Source of the DNA: Phragmitibacter sp965284365
Lineage (GTDB): Bacteria; Verrucomicrobiota; Verrucomicrobiia; Verrucomicrobiales; Verrucomicrobiaceae
NCBI GenBank assembly: GCA_965284365.1
Contig: OZ260079.1
Span: forward strand, 4,092,001-4,156,000
Length of the DNA stretch: 64,000 bases
Direction: 5' to 3'
A program made the position numbers and the translations under genes. Position 1 is the stretch's first letter. Each line of letters begins with the position of its first letter. Below the pieces are notes generated by a model that saw only the letters and a list, made by a program, of their open reading frames with translations, was not told the origin of the DNA and searched no databases. Shown in pieces: positions 9,094 to 16,695 of this stretch.

Positions 9094-10695
9094 ATGAAAA
9101 AGCCGTTGCTTCTTCTCGTCGTATTGGCCGCACTCATCGGGTTCTCTGTTTTCTACAAGTCTAACCGGGAGAAGCGGGTCAACTCTGCCCGTGTCCATGG
9201 CGCGGCCATGAGGGAACAGCTTCTGCCCGGGTTGCCGACGGCGGACATCCGTCAGATTCGACTTCGCCATGGCGATTCTCAGATCAACCTCAAAGTCGTT
9301 GGTGATCGATGGGTGGTGCAGGAGAAAGACAATTACCCGGCAGCGGTGGACAAGATCACAGGTGCGGTGGCTTCTCTCAGTTCGCTCAAAGTGGTCGGCA
9401 TGCACAAGCTGGAAAAAGCCAGTCTCGGTAAGCTGAAGCTTCTTGCTCCCGGCGAAGGGGATGCGGCCCAGACAGGCTTCCAGGTGGAACTGTTGAATGA
9501 GAAAGGCGACTTGCTCGGCAGCTTCATCACAGGGGATGCAACTCAAACGACTGGCGGAGCATCCAGTGCCAACAGCGGCGGTTTTATGGGAGGCCCGACC
9601 GAGCAACGTTTTGTGCGCATCCCCAAAGAGGAAAACACCGCCTGGCTTGTTGAAGATTCCTTCAGCGAATGGAATTCCAACCTTGGTGGAGACAAGAAGG
9701 AATTGGATCCTAAAGACTGGTTGGACAAAGGCTTCCTGACCACGTATGACCCGAAGTCCGTAGAGATCACATCTCCGGTGGCGTCTGATTCGTGGGCAGC
9801 GGAACGTCCTGACAAGAATGCGGCTTTCACCCTGAAAAATCCCAAGGCGGGAGAGGAACTGGACACTGCCAAAGCGAACGGCCTGCCGACATTGCTTGGG
9901 AATGCTTACTTCACCGATGTGCTGCCGAAGAAGACCGTCGCGAAGGACTTCATGACGGAACCGGTTAAAGCCAAAATCGTGGGCTCCGATGGTATCAGCT
10001 ACGATGTGGAAGTGTCGAAGAAGCGGGAAACGCCGACCGCCGAAGACAAGTACTACATGACGGTCAAGGTTTCAGGAGACATTGCAAAAGAGCGCAAGCC
10101 CGCACCAGACGAAAAAGAAGAGGACAAGAAAAAGAAGGACGCTGACTTTGCTAAAGAAAAGAAAGCCATTGAAGAGAGGCTCGCCAAACAGAAAGCAGCC
10201 GAAGGCTGGATCTATGAAGTGCCAGGCTATGTGGTGACGACATTGTTCCAGAAGCGGTCCGAAATCCTCCGCGAGAAAGAGGCACCTGCTGCTTCTAATA
10301 CGCCTCCAGCAACTCCAGCTCTTCCATCCGGCATTCCGGGCCTGCCGCCTTCGCCTGCTGGCAATCCTCCTCCTGGACCAGTCGTCACACCTCCGATGGC
10401 CGCTCCTCCGGCAGCGGTGACTCCACCTGTTGCGCCCACGCCCACACGTCCGCCTGAGCCTGCCAAACCAGCAACACCAACTCCAGCTCCGGAGAAGACT
10501 TCGGCTCCAGCACCAGCACCAGCCGCTCCTGCCCCGGAGAAAGCATCAGCCCCGGCGCCAACGCCTGCACCTCCAGTCACGCCAGCCCCAACTCCCGCTC
10601 CAGCCCAGACTGAATCCAAGCCTGCGCCGGAACCGGAGAAGAAGCCCGAGGCCGCGCCAGTACCCGGTACGCCTCCGAGTCCCTCTGGTTTGTAA
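9094..10695 (+). CDS. DUF4340 domain protein with Pro/Ala-rich tail
   Basis: 533 residues: an N-terminal membrane anchor (MKKPLLLLVVLAALIGFSVF), then a DUF4340 region recognisable by IRQIRLRHGDSQINLKVVGDRWVV and WLVEDSF, then a Lys/Glu-rich helical segment (about 330-370). The last 135 residues are low-complexity Pro/Ala/Thr. DUF4340 proteins regularly follow GldG-like genes, so this is the fourth, extracytoplasmic, component of the exporter; its exact role is unknown. It is 45 bases behind the GldG-like gene. The tail resembles the insert of the preceding protein. Confidence 0.85.
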   Translation: MKKPLLLLVVLAALIGFSVFYKSNREKRVNSARVHGAAMREQLLPGLPTADIRQIRLRHGDSQINLKVVGDRWVVQEKDNYPAAVDKITGAVASLSSLKVVGMHKLEKASLGKLKLLAPGEGDAAQTGFQVELLNEKGDLLGSFITGDATQTTGGASSANSGGFMGGPTEQRFVRIPKEENTAWLVEDSFSEWNSNLGGDKKELDPKDWLDKGFLTTYDPKSVEITSPVASDSWAAERPDKNAAFTLKNPKAGEELDTAKANGLPTLLGNAYFTDVLPKKTVAKDFMTEPVKAKIVGSDGISYDVEVSKKRETPTAEDKYYMTVKVSGDIAKERKPAPDEKEEDKKKKDADFAKEKKAIEERLAKQKAAEGWIYEVPGYVVTTLFQKRSEILREKEAPAASNTPPATPALPSGIPGLPPSPAGNPPPGPVVTPPMAAPPAAVTPPVAPTPTRPPEPAKPATPTPAPEKTSAPAPAPAAPAPEKASAPAPTPAPPVTPAPTPAPAQTESKPAPEPEKKPEAAPVPGTPPSPSGL

Positions 10696-10733
10696 GCGTA
10701 GTCGCCAACAGCCAGTTCACGCACTGAACTACT

Positions 10734-10753
10734 GCCACCGCTAGAGCGGTGGC
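10734..10753. terminator. Hairpin over the stop codon between convergent genes
   Basis: A perfect 8-bp stem, GCCACCGC-TAGA-GCGGTGGC, lies between the convergent DUF4340 and ACT genes. It contains the stop codon of the ACT gene (minus strand, 10741-10743) at the edge of stem and loop. No T-run follows on either strand. It may act as a shared transcript end for both genes. Confidence 0.45.
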
Positions 10754-11145
10754 TCCACAGCGAGGACGTCCTTCAGTTCCGCAGCCGCTTTGGCGTGATC
10801 ACTAGCCACGAGACTTACGAGCGCGCAGCCTTCTTCACGGCGTATGATGTGCATGGAGCGGAGATCAAGGCCGGTGTTCTTGAGCCGAAGGGCGACTTTC
10901 GCCAATGCGCCCGGCTTATCCTCGAGGCGGATCAACAGTGCGTCTTGAGTCACCACCCGGTAGCCCATGGCATGTAACACGCGTAGCGCAACGTCATACT
11001 TGTCCACCGACAGGACCAGTATGCCGTGGTTCTCCAATCCTTCTACATCGAGTTCTTCGATGTTCACTTCCTGCTCGGCGAGCGCAGCGGTGATGTCCGC
11101 CACGACGCCCACACGATGAGGCACCAACACGGTGAGTTGTTTCAT
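10741..11145 (-). CDS. Tandem ACT-domain protein
   Basis: 134 residues forming two ACT modules (about 1-65 and 66-134). Each starts with the typical strand-loop-helix (VLVPHRVGVVADITAAL; IRLEDKPGALAKVALRL), and PGALA is the classical ligand-site turn. ACT domains bind amino acids and act as regulatory sensors. The ATG overlaps the stop of the upstream histidine decarboxylase gene by four bases (ATGA at 11142-11145), so the two are translationally coupled. The ACT protein may sense histidine or a related amino acid for the decarboxylase, which is inference. No catalytic domain is attached. Confidence 0.85.
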   Translation of the reverse strand: MKQLTVLVPHRVGVVADITAALAEQEVNIEELDVEGLENHGILVLSVDKYDVALRVLHAMGYRVVTQDALLIRLEDKPGALAKVALRLKNTGLDLRSMHIIRREEGCALVSLVASDHAKAAAELKDVLAVEPPL

Positions 11146-12314
11146 GACTTGGTGGCGAATTCCGCGAGAATGGGGGATTGAGGGTTCATGGCGCCGGCAA
11201 TGTCTTCAACGAACTCGCGCAGGATCTCCTCCGTGATGTGCGGCAGGGTGATGATGTGTCCGATGCCTTTGCGCGGAGCGATGATCCATTTGTCCATAAC
11301 CGCCTTTGGTGGTCGGGGAAAAATGACGGTGATAGAGTTCTTGTGTCGCCAGGCGGGAATACCGCGCTCGTTGAGCCACGTCACGGCCTGGGCCGCGCGC
11401 TGTAATGAAGTTTGGACAATGGACCTCAGGCCTTGTTGTCCCAAGGAGCGCATCCGATACCAGAGAAGCAGAGGCGTAAAGGCATTGCGGGAGCCGGAGA
11501 TTGTCGTGTCCAGCGCTCCGACATACTCGACATTGCGGGCCACGCGATCCACATGGTGCTTCCGTGCTAAAGCGACGCCGCAGGGCAGTGGCGAGCCTAG
11601 CAGCTTGTGGCCGCTGATCGAGATGCTATCTGCGCCATCAGCAAAGTTCCAAGGTTGTGGATCATCCACATAGGGAAGGATCATGCCACTCAGTGCGGCA
11701 TCTGCATGGATGTAAGCATCGCGGATCGCAAGATCATCCAGAATGGACCGGATGATGCCGATGTCATCGCAGGCGCCTTTCATGGTCGTGCCAATATTGG
11801 CGAAGATGATCGGCGGCACATCGCGATGCAGCCGCAGCGTTTCCCGAAGGTCCTGATAGTCCATCTGACCGTCAGGCTGGCTCTTCAGCATGATGTTCCT
11901 CGTGTGCTGCAGCCGAAGGATTTTCGCCACGCTGTAATGCGTGTCTTCTGAGAAATAACAAATGCTCTCAGGGAAGATTTCGCGGGCCACGTAGAGGCCG
12001 TACATGTTTCCCTCGGTACCGCCGTTGGTGACGTAGCCCCACCAGTCATCGGCGGGTGCTTTGGCCAGTTCCGCGAAATCATTGAGAACCTCACGCTCGA
12101 AGTCGTGGGTGTTCATGCGGAAGTTGGACCCCGTGAAAGGATCGCCCACATTGTTGATGCTCAGTTCCAGGAACCGGAAGAGCTCGCTGTAATCGAAATC
12201 CTGATTGCAGGGGTATCCGACGTTGGTGCGCCGCATGCCGTCCAGCTTCGCCCAGAGCGAATCGAGGCGCTTTTGGTCCGCCGTATTGAGTGAGGGAGGG
12301 GAAGGTTTTCTCAC
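11142..12314 (-). CDS. hdc: PLP-dependent histidine decarboxylase
   Basis: 390-residue group II decarboxylase converting histidine to histamine and CO2. It follows the Morganella/Enterobacter-type enzyme closely: NVGYPCNQDFDY near 31-42, SINNVGD, WGYVTNGGTEGNM at 92-104, DTHYS with the PLP-stacking His126, FANIGTTMKGA at 171-181, HADAALSGMILP with Asp205, SGHK with the Schiff-base Lys237, then TISGSRN and HKNSITVIFP. The length is typical for this enzyme family. It is divergent from mnmE and coupled to a tandem-ACT gene. No histidine/histamine antiporter gene is nearby, which is unusual if the role were acid resistance. A related serine-type decarboxylase is possible but less likely given the near-identical motif spacing. 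Confidence 0.88.
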   Translation of the reverse strand: MRKPSPPSLNTADQKRLDSLWAKLDGMRRTNVGYPCNQDFDYSELFRFLELSINNVGDPFTGSNFRMNTHDFEREVLNDFAELAKAPADDWWGYVTNGGTEGNMYGLYVAREIFPESICYFSEDTHYSVAKILRLQHTRNIMLKSQPDGQMDYQDLRETLRLHRDVPPIIFANIGTTMKGACDDIGIIRSILDDLAIRDAYIHADAALSGMILPYVDDPQPWNFADGADSISISGHKLLGSPLPCGVALARKHHVDRVARNVEYVGALDTTISGSRNAFTPLLLWYRMRSLGQQGLRSIVQTSLQRAAQAVTWLNERGIPAWRHKNSITVIFPRPPKAVMDKWIIAPRKGIGHIITLPHITEEILREFVEDIAGAMNPQSPILAEFATKS

Positions 12315-12428
12315 GGGACTGGCGGTATCATGGGGGGTTAACAGGAGATTGGCAATCCTTCGTTGCGGGGGAGGCTATGGTCGTGGGAACCGTTTGTGCG
12401 GGGGGGGATCGGCTGCTAAAGCTGGCCT

Positions 12429-13781
12429 ATGAATGATACGATTGCCGCAGTGAGCACGGCTCTGGGAGAAGCTGCCATCAGCGTGCTGAGGGTGTCTGGT
12501 CCGGATGCCACAGCGCTGCTGAGCCGCGTCTTCCGCCCGGCCTCGCCGATGAGCCATTTTCCGTCGCGGCGGGCCATTTACGGGAGCATCGTGGATGCGC
12601 AGGGTGCGGTGGTGGACACGGTTCTGGTGACCTGTTTCGAGGCACCCGCCAGTTACACTGGGGAAGATGTTGCGGAGATCTCCTGCCACGGAGGATTGCT
12701 TGTAACGCGGCGGGTGTTTGATCTCCTCCTGGCTCAGGGCGCTCGCGCGGCCGAACCAGGCGAGTTTACGCAGCGTGCTTTCCTCAATGGGAAGATGGAT
12801 CTGACGCAAGCCGAGGCCGTCATGGATTTGATTCACGCGCGCAGCGAACTCGCTTTGCAGGCGGCGCATGAACAACTTTCCGGACGGCTGGGTCGACATA
12901 CGGAAATCATGCGGGAAGATTTGATCGGTCTGACAGCGCACATCGAGGCCTACATCGATTTTCCAGAAGAGGACATCGATCCAGACACCGGGGCGGCCAT
13001 GCAGGGGCGCATCGAAAAGTTGAGGGGGCAGTTGCGTGATCTGCTAGCTACCGCGGAGCAGGGGCGCATCCTTCGGGCCGGAGCTCGCACGGTGATCTGT
13101 GGGGAACCGAATGCGGGGAAGTCGTCTTTGCTCAACACGCTGGCGGGTTTTGATCGGGCGATCGTCAGTGCCAAGGCGGGCACGACGCGAGACACCATCG
13201 AAGAAGTCCTGCACATCCACGGCTTACCGTTTGTCATGGTGGACACTGCGGGGCTGCGGGAGAATTCCACGGATGATATTGAAATGGAAGGCATGGAGCG
13301 AACAGGCCGTGAGATGGCTCATGCCGATGTGATCCTGGAGGTAGTGGATGCAAGTTTGCCGAGGGAGTCCGTACACCGCGTCGGGATTCCAGCAGGAAAA
13401 CGCGGCCATCTGTTGGTGCTGAACAAACAGGATCAAGGCATTCACGAAAGCTGGCGAGGCATCGAGGACGGCATTCCGTTTTCAAGTCTAACAGGGGACG
13501 GCCTGGATGCTCTGCGTGCGGCCATGCGCGATGCGGTCTGGCAGGCTTCTGCTGGATACTCCAGCCAGCTTGTGGCCATCAATGCCCGGCATCAGGCGAG
13601 CTTTGCGAAAGCGGCAGCAGCGCTCGAGCGAGCCGGTGCAGCCATGGACAGGCGGGAAGCGCCGGAGCATGTGGCGCTGGACGTGAGGGAAGCGCTGCAA
13701 GCGGTGGGAGAAGTGACAGGGAGGGTGGATGTGGAAGAGATCCTCGGCGCCATCTTCTCACAGTTCTGCATCGGAAAGTGA
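12429..13781 (+). CDS. mnmE: tRNA modification GTPase MnmE
   Basis: 450-residue GTPase that, with MnmG, installs the (carboxymethyl)aminomethyl group at C5 of the wobble uridine of certain tRNAs. The N-terminal tetrahydrofolate-binding domain begins MNDTIAAVST with the SVLRVSG motif; helical regions flank a Ras-like G domain with G1 GEPNAGKSS (225-233), G2 GTTRD (251-255), G3 DTAG (272-275) and G4 NKQD. The C-terminus ends in CIGK with the conserved catalytic cysteine. Length and domain order are normal. It starts from its own promoter region, divergent from hdc. Confidence 0.96.
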   Translation: MNDTIAAVSTALGEAAISVLRVSGPDATALLSRVFRPASPMSHFPSRRAIYGSIVDAQGAVVDTVLVTCFEAPASYTGEDVAEISCHGGLLVTRRVFDLLLAQGARAAEPGEFTQRAFLNGKMDLTQAEAVMDLIHARSELALQAAHEQLSGRLGRHTEIMREDLIGLTAHIEAYIDFPEEDIDPDTGAAMQGRIEKLRGQLRDLLATAEQGRILRAGARTVICGEPNAGKSSLLNTLAGFDRAIVSAKAGTTRDTIEEVLHIHGLPFVMVDTAGLRENSTDDIEMEGMERTGREMAHADVILEVVDASLPRESVHRVGIPAGKRGHLLVLNKQDQGIHESWRGIEDGIPFSSLTGDGLDALRAAMRDAVWQASAGYSSQLVAINARHQASFAKAAAALERAGAAMDRREAPEHVALDVREALQAVGEVTGRVDVEEILGAIFSQFCIGK

Positions 13782-13821
13782 GTTCTTGATCAGCGGGCGG
13801 GCTTTTCATAGGCTGGGGCGT

Positions 13822-14628
13822 ATGAGCTTGCTGCGTCGTAAATTTTTATCGTGTTCGTTGTCGGTGGTGGGGTTGGCGAGTGTCTCGCCGTTAGTGGTAG
13901 CTCAATCACCTGAAGCAGTGGCACCGGGGAAGCCGCAGATTATTTTGTTGAAGCTGGATGACGTGGTTGCGAGGCGAGTTGGCAGCAGCCCTGTGTCAGC
14001 CCGGTGGCAGAAGATTGCCGACTATCTGAAGGCGAATCAGATCAAGGGATCGTTTGGCATCATCACGGAATCGCTGGAGGCCGATAACCCGGCGTACTTC
14101 AAGTGGATCAAGGACATCCGGAATGAGGGACTCATTGAGTTCTGGCTGCATGGGTATCATCTGAAAACGGCAAAGGAGCCGGGTGAGTTTGAGCAGGGAA
14201 CTGCGGCGGAACAGCAGGCGATTTTGGAGAAGGGTGTGAAGTTGGGTAAGGAGAAACTGGGCATCACGCTGACAGCGTTTGGACCGCATTGGAGTGGCAC
14301 CACGGATGCCACGGATGAAGCGATGCAGGCGGTGCCGGATATGAAGATCTGGCTCTATGGGCCGGCCAAGCCCAAGTTCTTCAAGCGGCTCAGTATCCCG
14401 CGTGTGCTTGCCTTGGAGAATCCGACGTTCGTGCCGGATGCGGCGAAGTTTAAGGCGGTCTATGAGAAGCAGGCGGTGGGGAAAGAGGTGCTGGTGCTAC
14501 AGGGGCATCCGGATCAATGGGATGATACGAGGTGGGCGGGCTTCTTGGAGATCATTGAGTTCCTGCAATCGAAAAACGTGCTCTTTGCGACGCCGTCAGA
14601 GTATCTGGCCCAAGTGGAGAGACGGTAG
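13822..14628 (+). CDS. Secreted NodB-like polysaccharide deacetylase family protein
   Basis: About 268 residues. The signal peptide begins MSLLRRKFLSCSLSVVGLAS and is followed by a domain like polysaccharide deacetylases: an LKLDDV strand where the metal/catalytic Asp pair is expected, FGIITESL, and HGYH, which fits the metal-binding His pair. The frame is open further upstream into mnmE, but the ATG at 13822 gives a clean signal peptide and starts 40 bases after the mnmE stop. Expected location is the periplasm or cell surface, acting on acylated sugars. The substrate cannot be told, and some members of this fold lack activity. Confidence 0.75.
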   Translation: MSLLRRKFLSCSLSVVGLASVSPLVVAQSPEAVAPGKPQIILLKLDDVVARRVGSSPVSARWQKIADYLKANQIKGSFGIITESLEADNPAYFKWIKDIRNEGLIEFWLHGYHLKTAKEPGEFEQGTAAEQQAILEKGVKLGKEKLGITLTAFGPHWSGTTDATDEAMQAVPDMKIWLYGPAKPKFFKRLSIPRVLALENPTFVPDAAKFKAVYEKQAVGKEVLVLQGHPDQWDDTRWAGFLEIIEFLQSKNVLFATPSEYLAQVERR

Positions 14629-14709
14629 GGGATTAAACCCCTAGCTAGTGCGGTTGGCCGATTAGAGTGGGCCAGAAAGGCGCGTACTGCCGATGATGAG
14701 TGACGCAAT

Positions 14710-14745
14710 CCGCGATATTGCGTACTATGTAGTACGGTATCGCGG
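14710..14745. repeat. Near-perfect intergenic inverted repeat
   Basis: The arms CCGCGATATTGCGTACT (14710-14726) and AGTACGGTATCGCGG (14731-14745) pair over about 15 positions around a four-base loop ATGT. Five A residues follow on the plus strand. It lies in the 270-base non-coding stretch between the deacetylase stop and the amt terminator. The rest of that stretch shows no gene. The orientation of the A-run does not fit an intrinsic terminator for either neighbour. Confidence 0.6.
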
Positions 14746-14900
14746 AAAAAGTGTGATTTCGGCTGGTGAATGAGGCCTCGGCCCGACCGTGGCGGGAGGA
14801 TGGAATGTAAAGCAATCGCCATACCTTAAGGTGCCAGAGGCTTGAGTGGTGGCAATGAATCGAAGGTGCAGTTGGAGCGAACCATGGTTTCGCAAGGCAT

Positions 14901-14932
14901 AAAAAAGCTGGGGCGTCTTGCGACGCCCCAGC
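14901..14932 (-). terminator. Intrinsic terminator of the ammonium transporter gene
   Basis: Read on the minus strand this is an 11-bp GC-rich stem, GCTGGGGCGTC-GCAA-GACGCCCCAGC, followed at once by six U residues (plus-strand A6 at 14901-14906). It sits 38 bases behind the amt stop codon. This is the clearest rho-independent terminator in the window. Confidence 0.92.
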
Positions 14933-14969
14933 AATGGATTGGTATGTTGATGAATTAACCTGAAGGGAA

Positions 14970-16484
14970 TTAACCTTCGTAACCGGCTTCGCCGTGTTCT
15001 GGAAGATCGAGACCGGAGTCTTCTACTTCAACAGTTGGGCGGAGACCAACGGTCACCTTCACAATGATGGCGATGACCGCGGTGGCGACCACGCTCCAGA
15101 CGATGGTGAGAATCACGGCCTTAATTTGATTCATGAGCAGGCCGGGCATGAGGTCCATGCCACCTGCGCCGGTGCCGAGCACGAAGTGCACATCCGGGCT
15201 GGCGAACACGCCGGTGAGGATGGCGCCCAAGGTGCCGCCCACGCCGTGCACACCGAAGGTGTCAAGAGCATCATCATAACCGATCATCTTCTTCATGACC
15301 GAGACTGCGAAGTAGCAGATGATGGCTGCAAGCACGCCCATGATCACGGAGGAGGTGGCGCTCACGAAGCCAGCACCAGGGGTGATGACAACCAGGCCAG
15401 CCACGATGCCGGAGCAGAAACCGAGCACGCTCGGCTTGCCACGGAGAATCCACTCAACAAGACCCCAGACAAAGCCTGCGACAGCGGCGCAGAGGGTGGT
15501 GGTCATGAAGGCATTGGAAGCGATAGCATCGGCGCCCAGCGCAGAACCCGCGTTGAAGCCGTACCAGCCGACCCAAAGCATGCCGGTGCCGACCATACAA
15601 AGAACCATGCTGTGCGGAGGCATTGGCTCTTTGCCGTAGCCTTTGCGCTTGCCCAGGATAATGCAGAGCACCAAGGCGCTCCAACCGGAGGACATGTGAA
15701 CGACGGTGCCGCCCGCGAAGTCGATGGCCTTGATGCCAGCGTCCGCGTTAAGAGGACCGCACATGAAGCCGACTGTGCTCCATACCATGTGAGCAAATGG
15801 GAAGTAAACTGCGAACATCCAGAGGGTCACGAAGACCATGACGGAGATGAACTTCATACGCTCAGCAATCGCGCCCACGATAAGGGCGGGAGTGATGATG
15901 GCGAAGGTCAACTGGAACATGGCCCACATGGCATCGCTGATCCAAGCAAAGCCAGCGCCGGTGGCGCCAGGGCTGATGCCGTCGAGGAACTTGTTGCTCA
16001 AGTCACCGATGAAAGGACTCTTGGCGTCAACGCCGAAAGCAAGGCTGTAGCCGACTGCCCACCAGAGGATCGTCACCAGACCGGCGATACCCAAGCACTG
16101 GGCGAGCACAGAGAGGATGTTCTTCTTGCGAACCAAGCCACCGTAGAACAGGGCCAGGCCGGGGAGCGTCATGAACAACACCAGGGCGGTGCTCGTCATT
16201 TGCCAAGCATTGTGACCGGGGCCGGGGCCCACGATTTTCGAGTTGCCACTGGTAGGATCAATCACCCGGAGGGAGTTGGTCATGTACGCCTCGATATCGG
16301 CGACACGTTCTTCCAAGGTGGCGCCTGCGGCAGCGGGAGCAGCTTCAGCAGGAGCTGCGGGAGCAGCTGCCGGTGCTGGAGCCGGGGTCGGTGGTGGGGC
16401 AGTTTCCTGAGCTCCCAACCAGGACGTGCTGGTAAGCAGCGCGGCCGTGGCCAAGGCCAACAGGGAAGTATGTCGTTTCATCAT
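14970..16484 (-). CDS. amt: Ammonium transporter (Amt family) with signal peptide and Pro/Ala linker
   Basis: About 504 residues; a trimeric ammonium channel of the inner membrane. The core has eleven expected spans with family motifs: LPGLALFYGGLVRKKN, the FAHMVW histidine, GGTVVHMSSG, WVGWYGFNAGSA and FGVHGVGGTLG with the second channel histidine. Before the core is a cleavable-looking signal peptide (MMKRHTSLLALATAALL), a segment of about 40 residues of Pro/Ala, and a short coiled coil (LEERVADIEAYM). The frame extends to 16571, but that would start only about 14 bases after the inferred transcription start; the ATG at 16484 (or 16481) begins a proper signal peptide. A sigma-54 promoter lies upstream and an intrinsic terminator behind, so it is probably a single-gene unit under nitrogen control. 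Confidence 0.93.
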   Translation of the reverse strand: MMKRHTSLLALATAALLTSTSWLGAQETAPPPTPAPAPAAAPAAPAEAAPAAAGATLEERVADIEAYMTNSLRVIDPTSGNSKIVGPGPGHNAWQMTSTALVLFMTLPGLALFYGGLVRKKNILSVLAQCLGIAGLVTILWWAVGYSLAFGVDAKSPFIGDLSNKFLDGISPGATGAGFAWISDAMWAMFQLTFAIITPALIVGAIAERMKFISVMVFVTLWMFAVYFPFAHMVWSTVGFMCGPLNADAGIKAIDFAGGTVVHMSSGWSALVLCIILGKRKGYGKEPMPPHSMVLCMVGTGMLWVGWYGFNAGSALGADAIASNAFMTTTLCAAVAGFVWGLVEWILRGKPSVLGFCSGIVAGLVVITPGAGFVSATSSVIMGVLAAIICYFAVSVMKKMIGYDDALDTFGVHGVGGTLGAILTGVFASPDVHFVLGTGAGGMDLMPGLLMNQIKAVILTIVWSVVATAVIAIIVKVTVGLRPTVEVEDSGLDLPEHGEAGYEG

Positions 16485-16595
16485 TTTGGCGATCATGCGG
16501 GTTGGTTGTGCAGTAGATGTCGTATGGGTTGCCTTTCTTGTTCCTGCGGTGGCGTGATTGCCGGTTCGCAAGGTGCGGAAAGTGCTTCCCGGTAA

Positions 16596-16611
16596 AGCAC
16601 CCCATGTGCCA
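16596..16611 (-). promoter_or_regulatory. Sigma-54 (RpoN) promoter candidate for amt
   Basis: On the minus strand the sequence is TGGCACATGGGGTGCT, which matches the -24/-12 consensus TGGCACGNNNNTTGCW with GG and GC exactly 10 bases apart and only two mismatches. Transcription would start near 16585, about 100 bases before the preferred amt start. An 8-bp inverted repeat, GAGATTCT-N7-AGAATCTC, lies just upstream at 16619-16641. Nitrogen-regulated amt genes commonly use RpoN and NtrC in other bacteria. Confidence 0.7.
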
Positions 16612-16618
16612 ACTTCCT

Positions 16619-16641
16619 GAGATTCTTTTCCGCAGAATCTC
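16619..16641. repeat. Inverted repeat upstream of the amt promoter
   Basis: GAGATTCT and AGAATCTC, separated by seven bases, lie between the stop of the prenyltransferase-like gene (16696) and the amt promoter. A further AGATTCTT copy (minus strand) is at about 16647-16654. It could be the 3' end hairpin of the upstream gene or a regulator site; the sequence alone does not decide. Confidence 0.4.
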
Positions 16642-16695
16642 CGTCTAAAGAATCTGACTAGGGATTAACGGCAGCCCGCAACTACCTCATCACCA

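Noticed and set aside
14994..16595. Plus-strand open frame of 533 codons opposite amt
   Set aside because: It mirrors the ammonium transporter gene; the product is His/Asp/Gly-rich without a fold, while the minus strand has clear Amt motifs, a promoter and a terminator.
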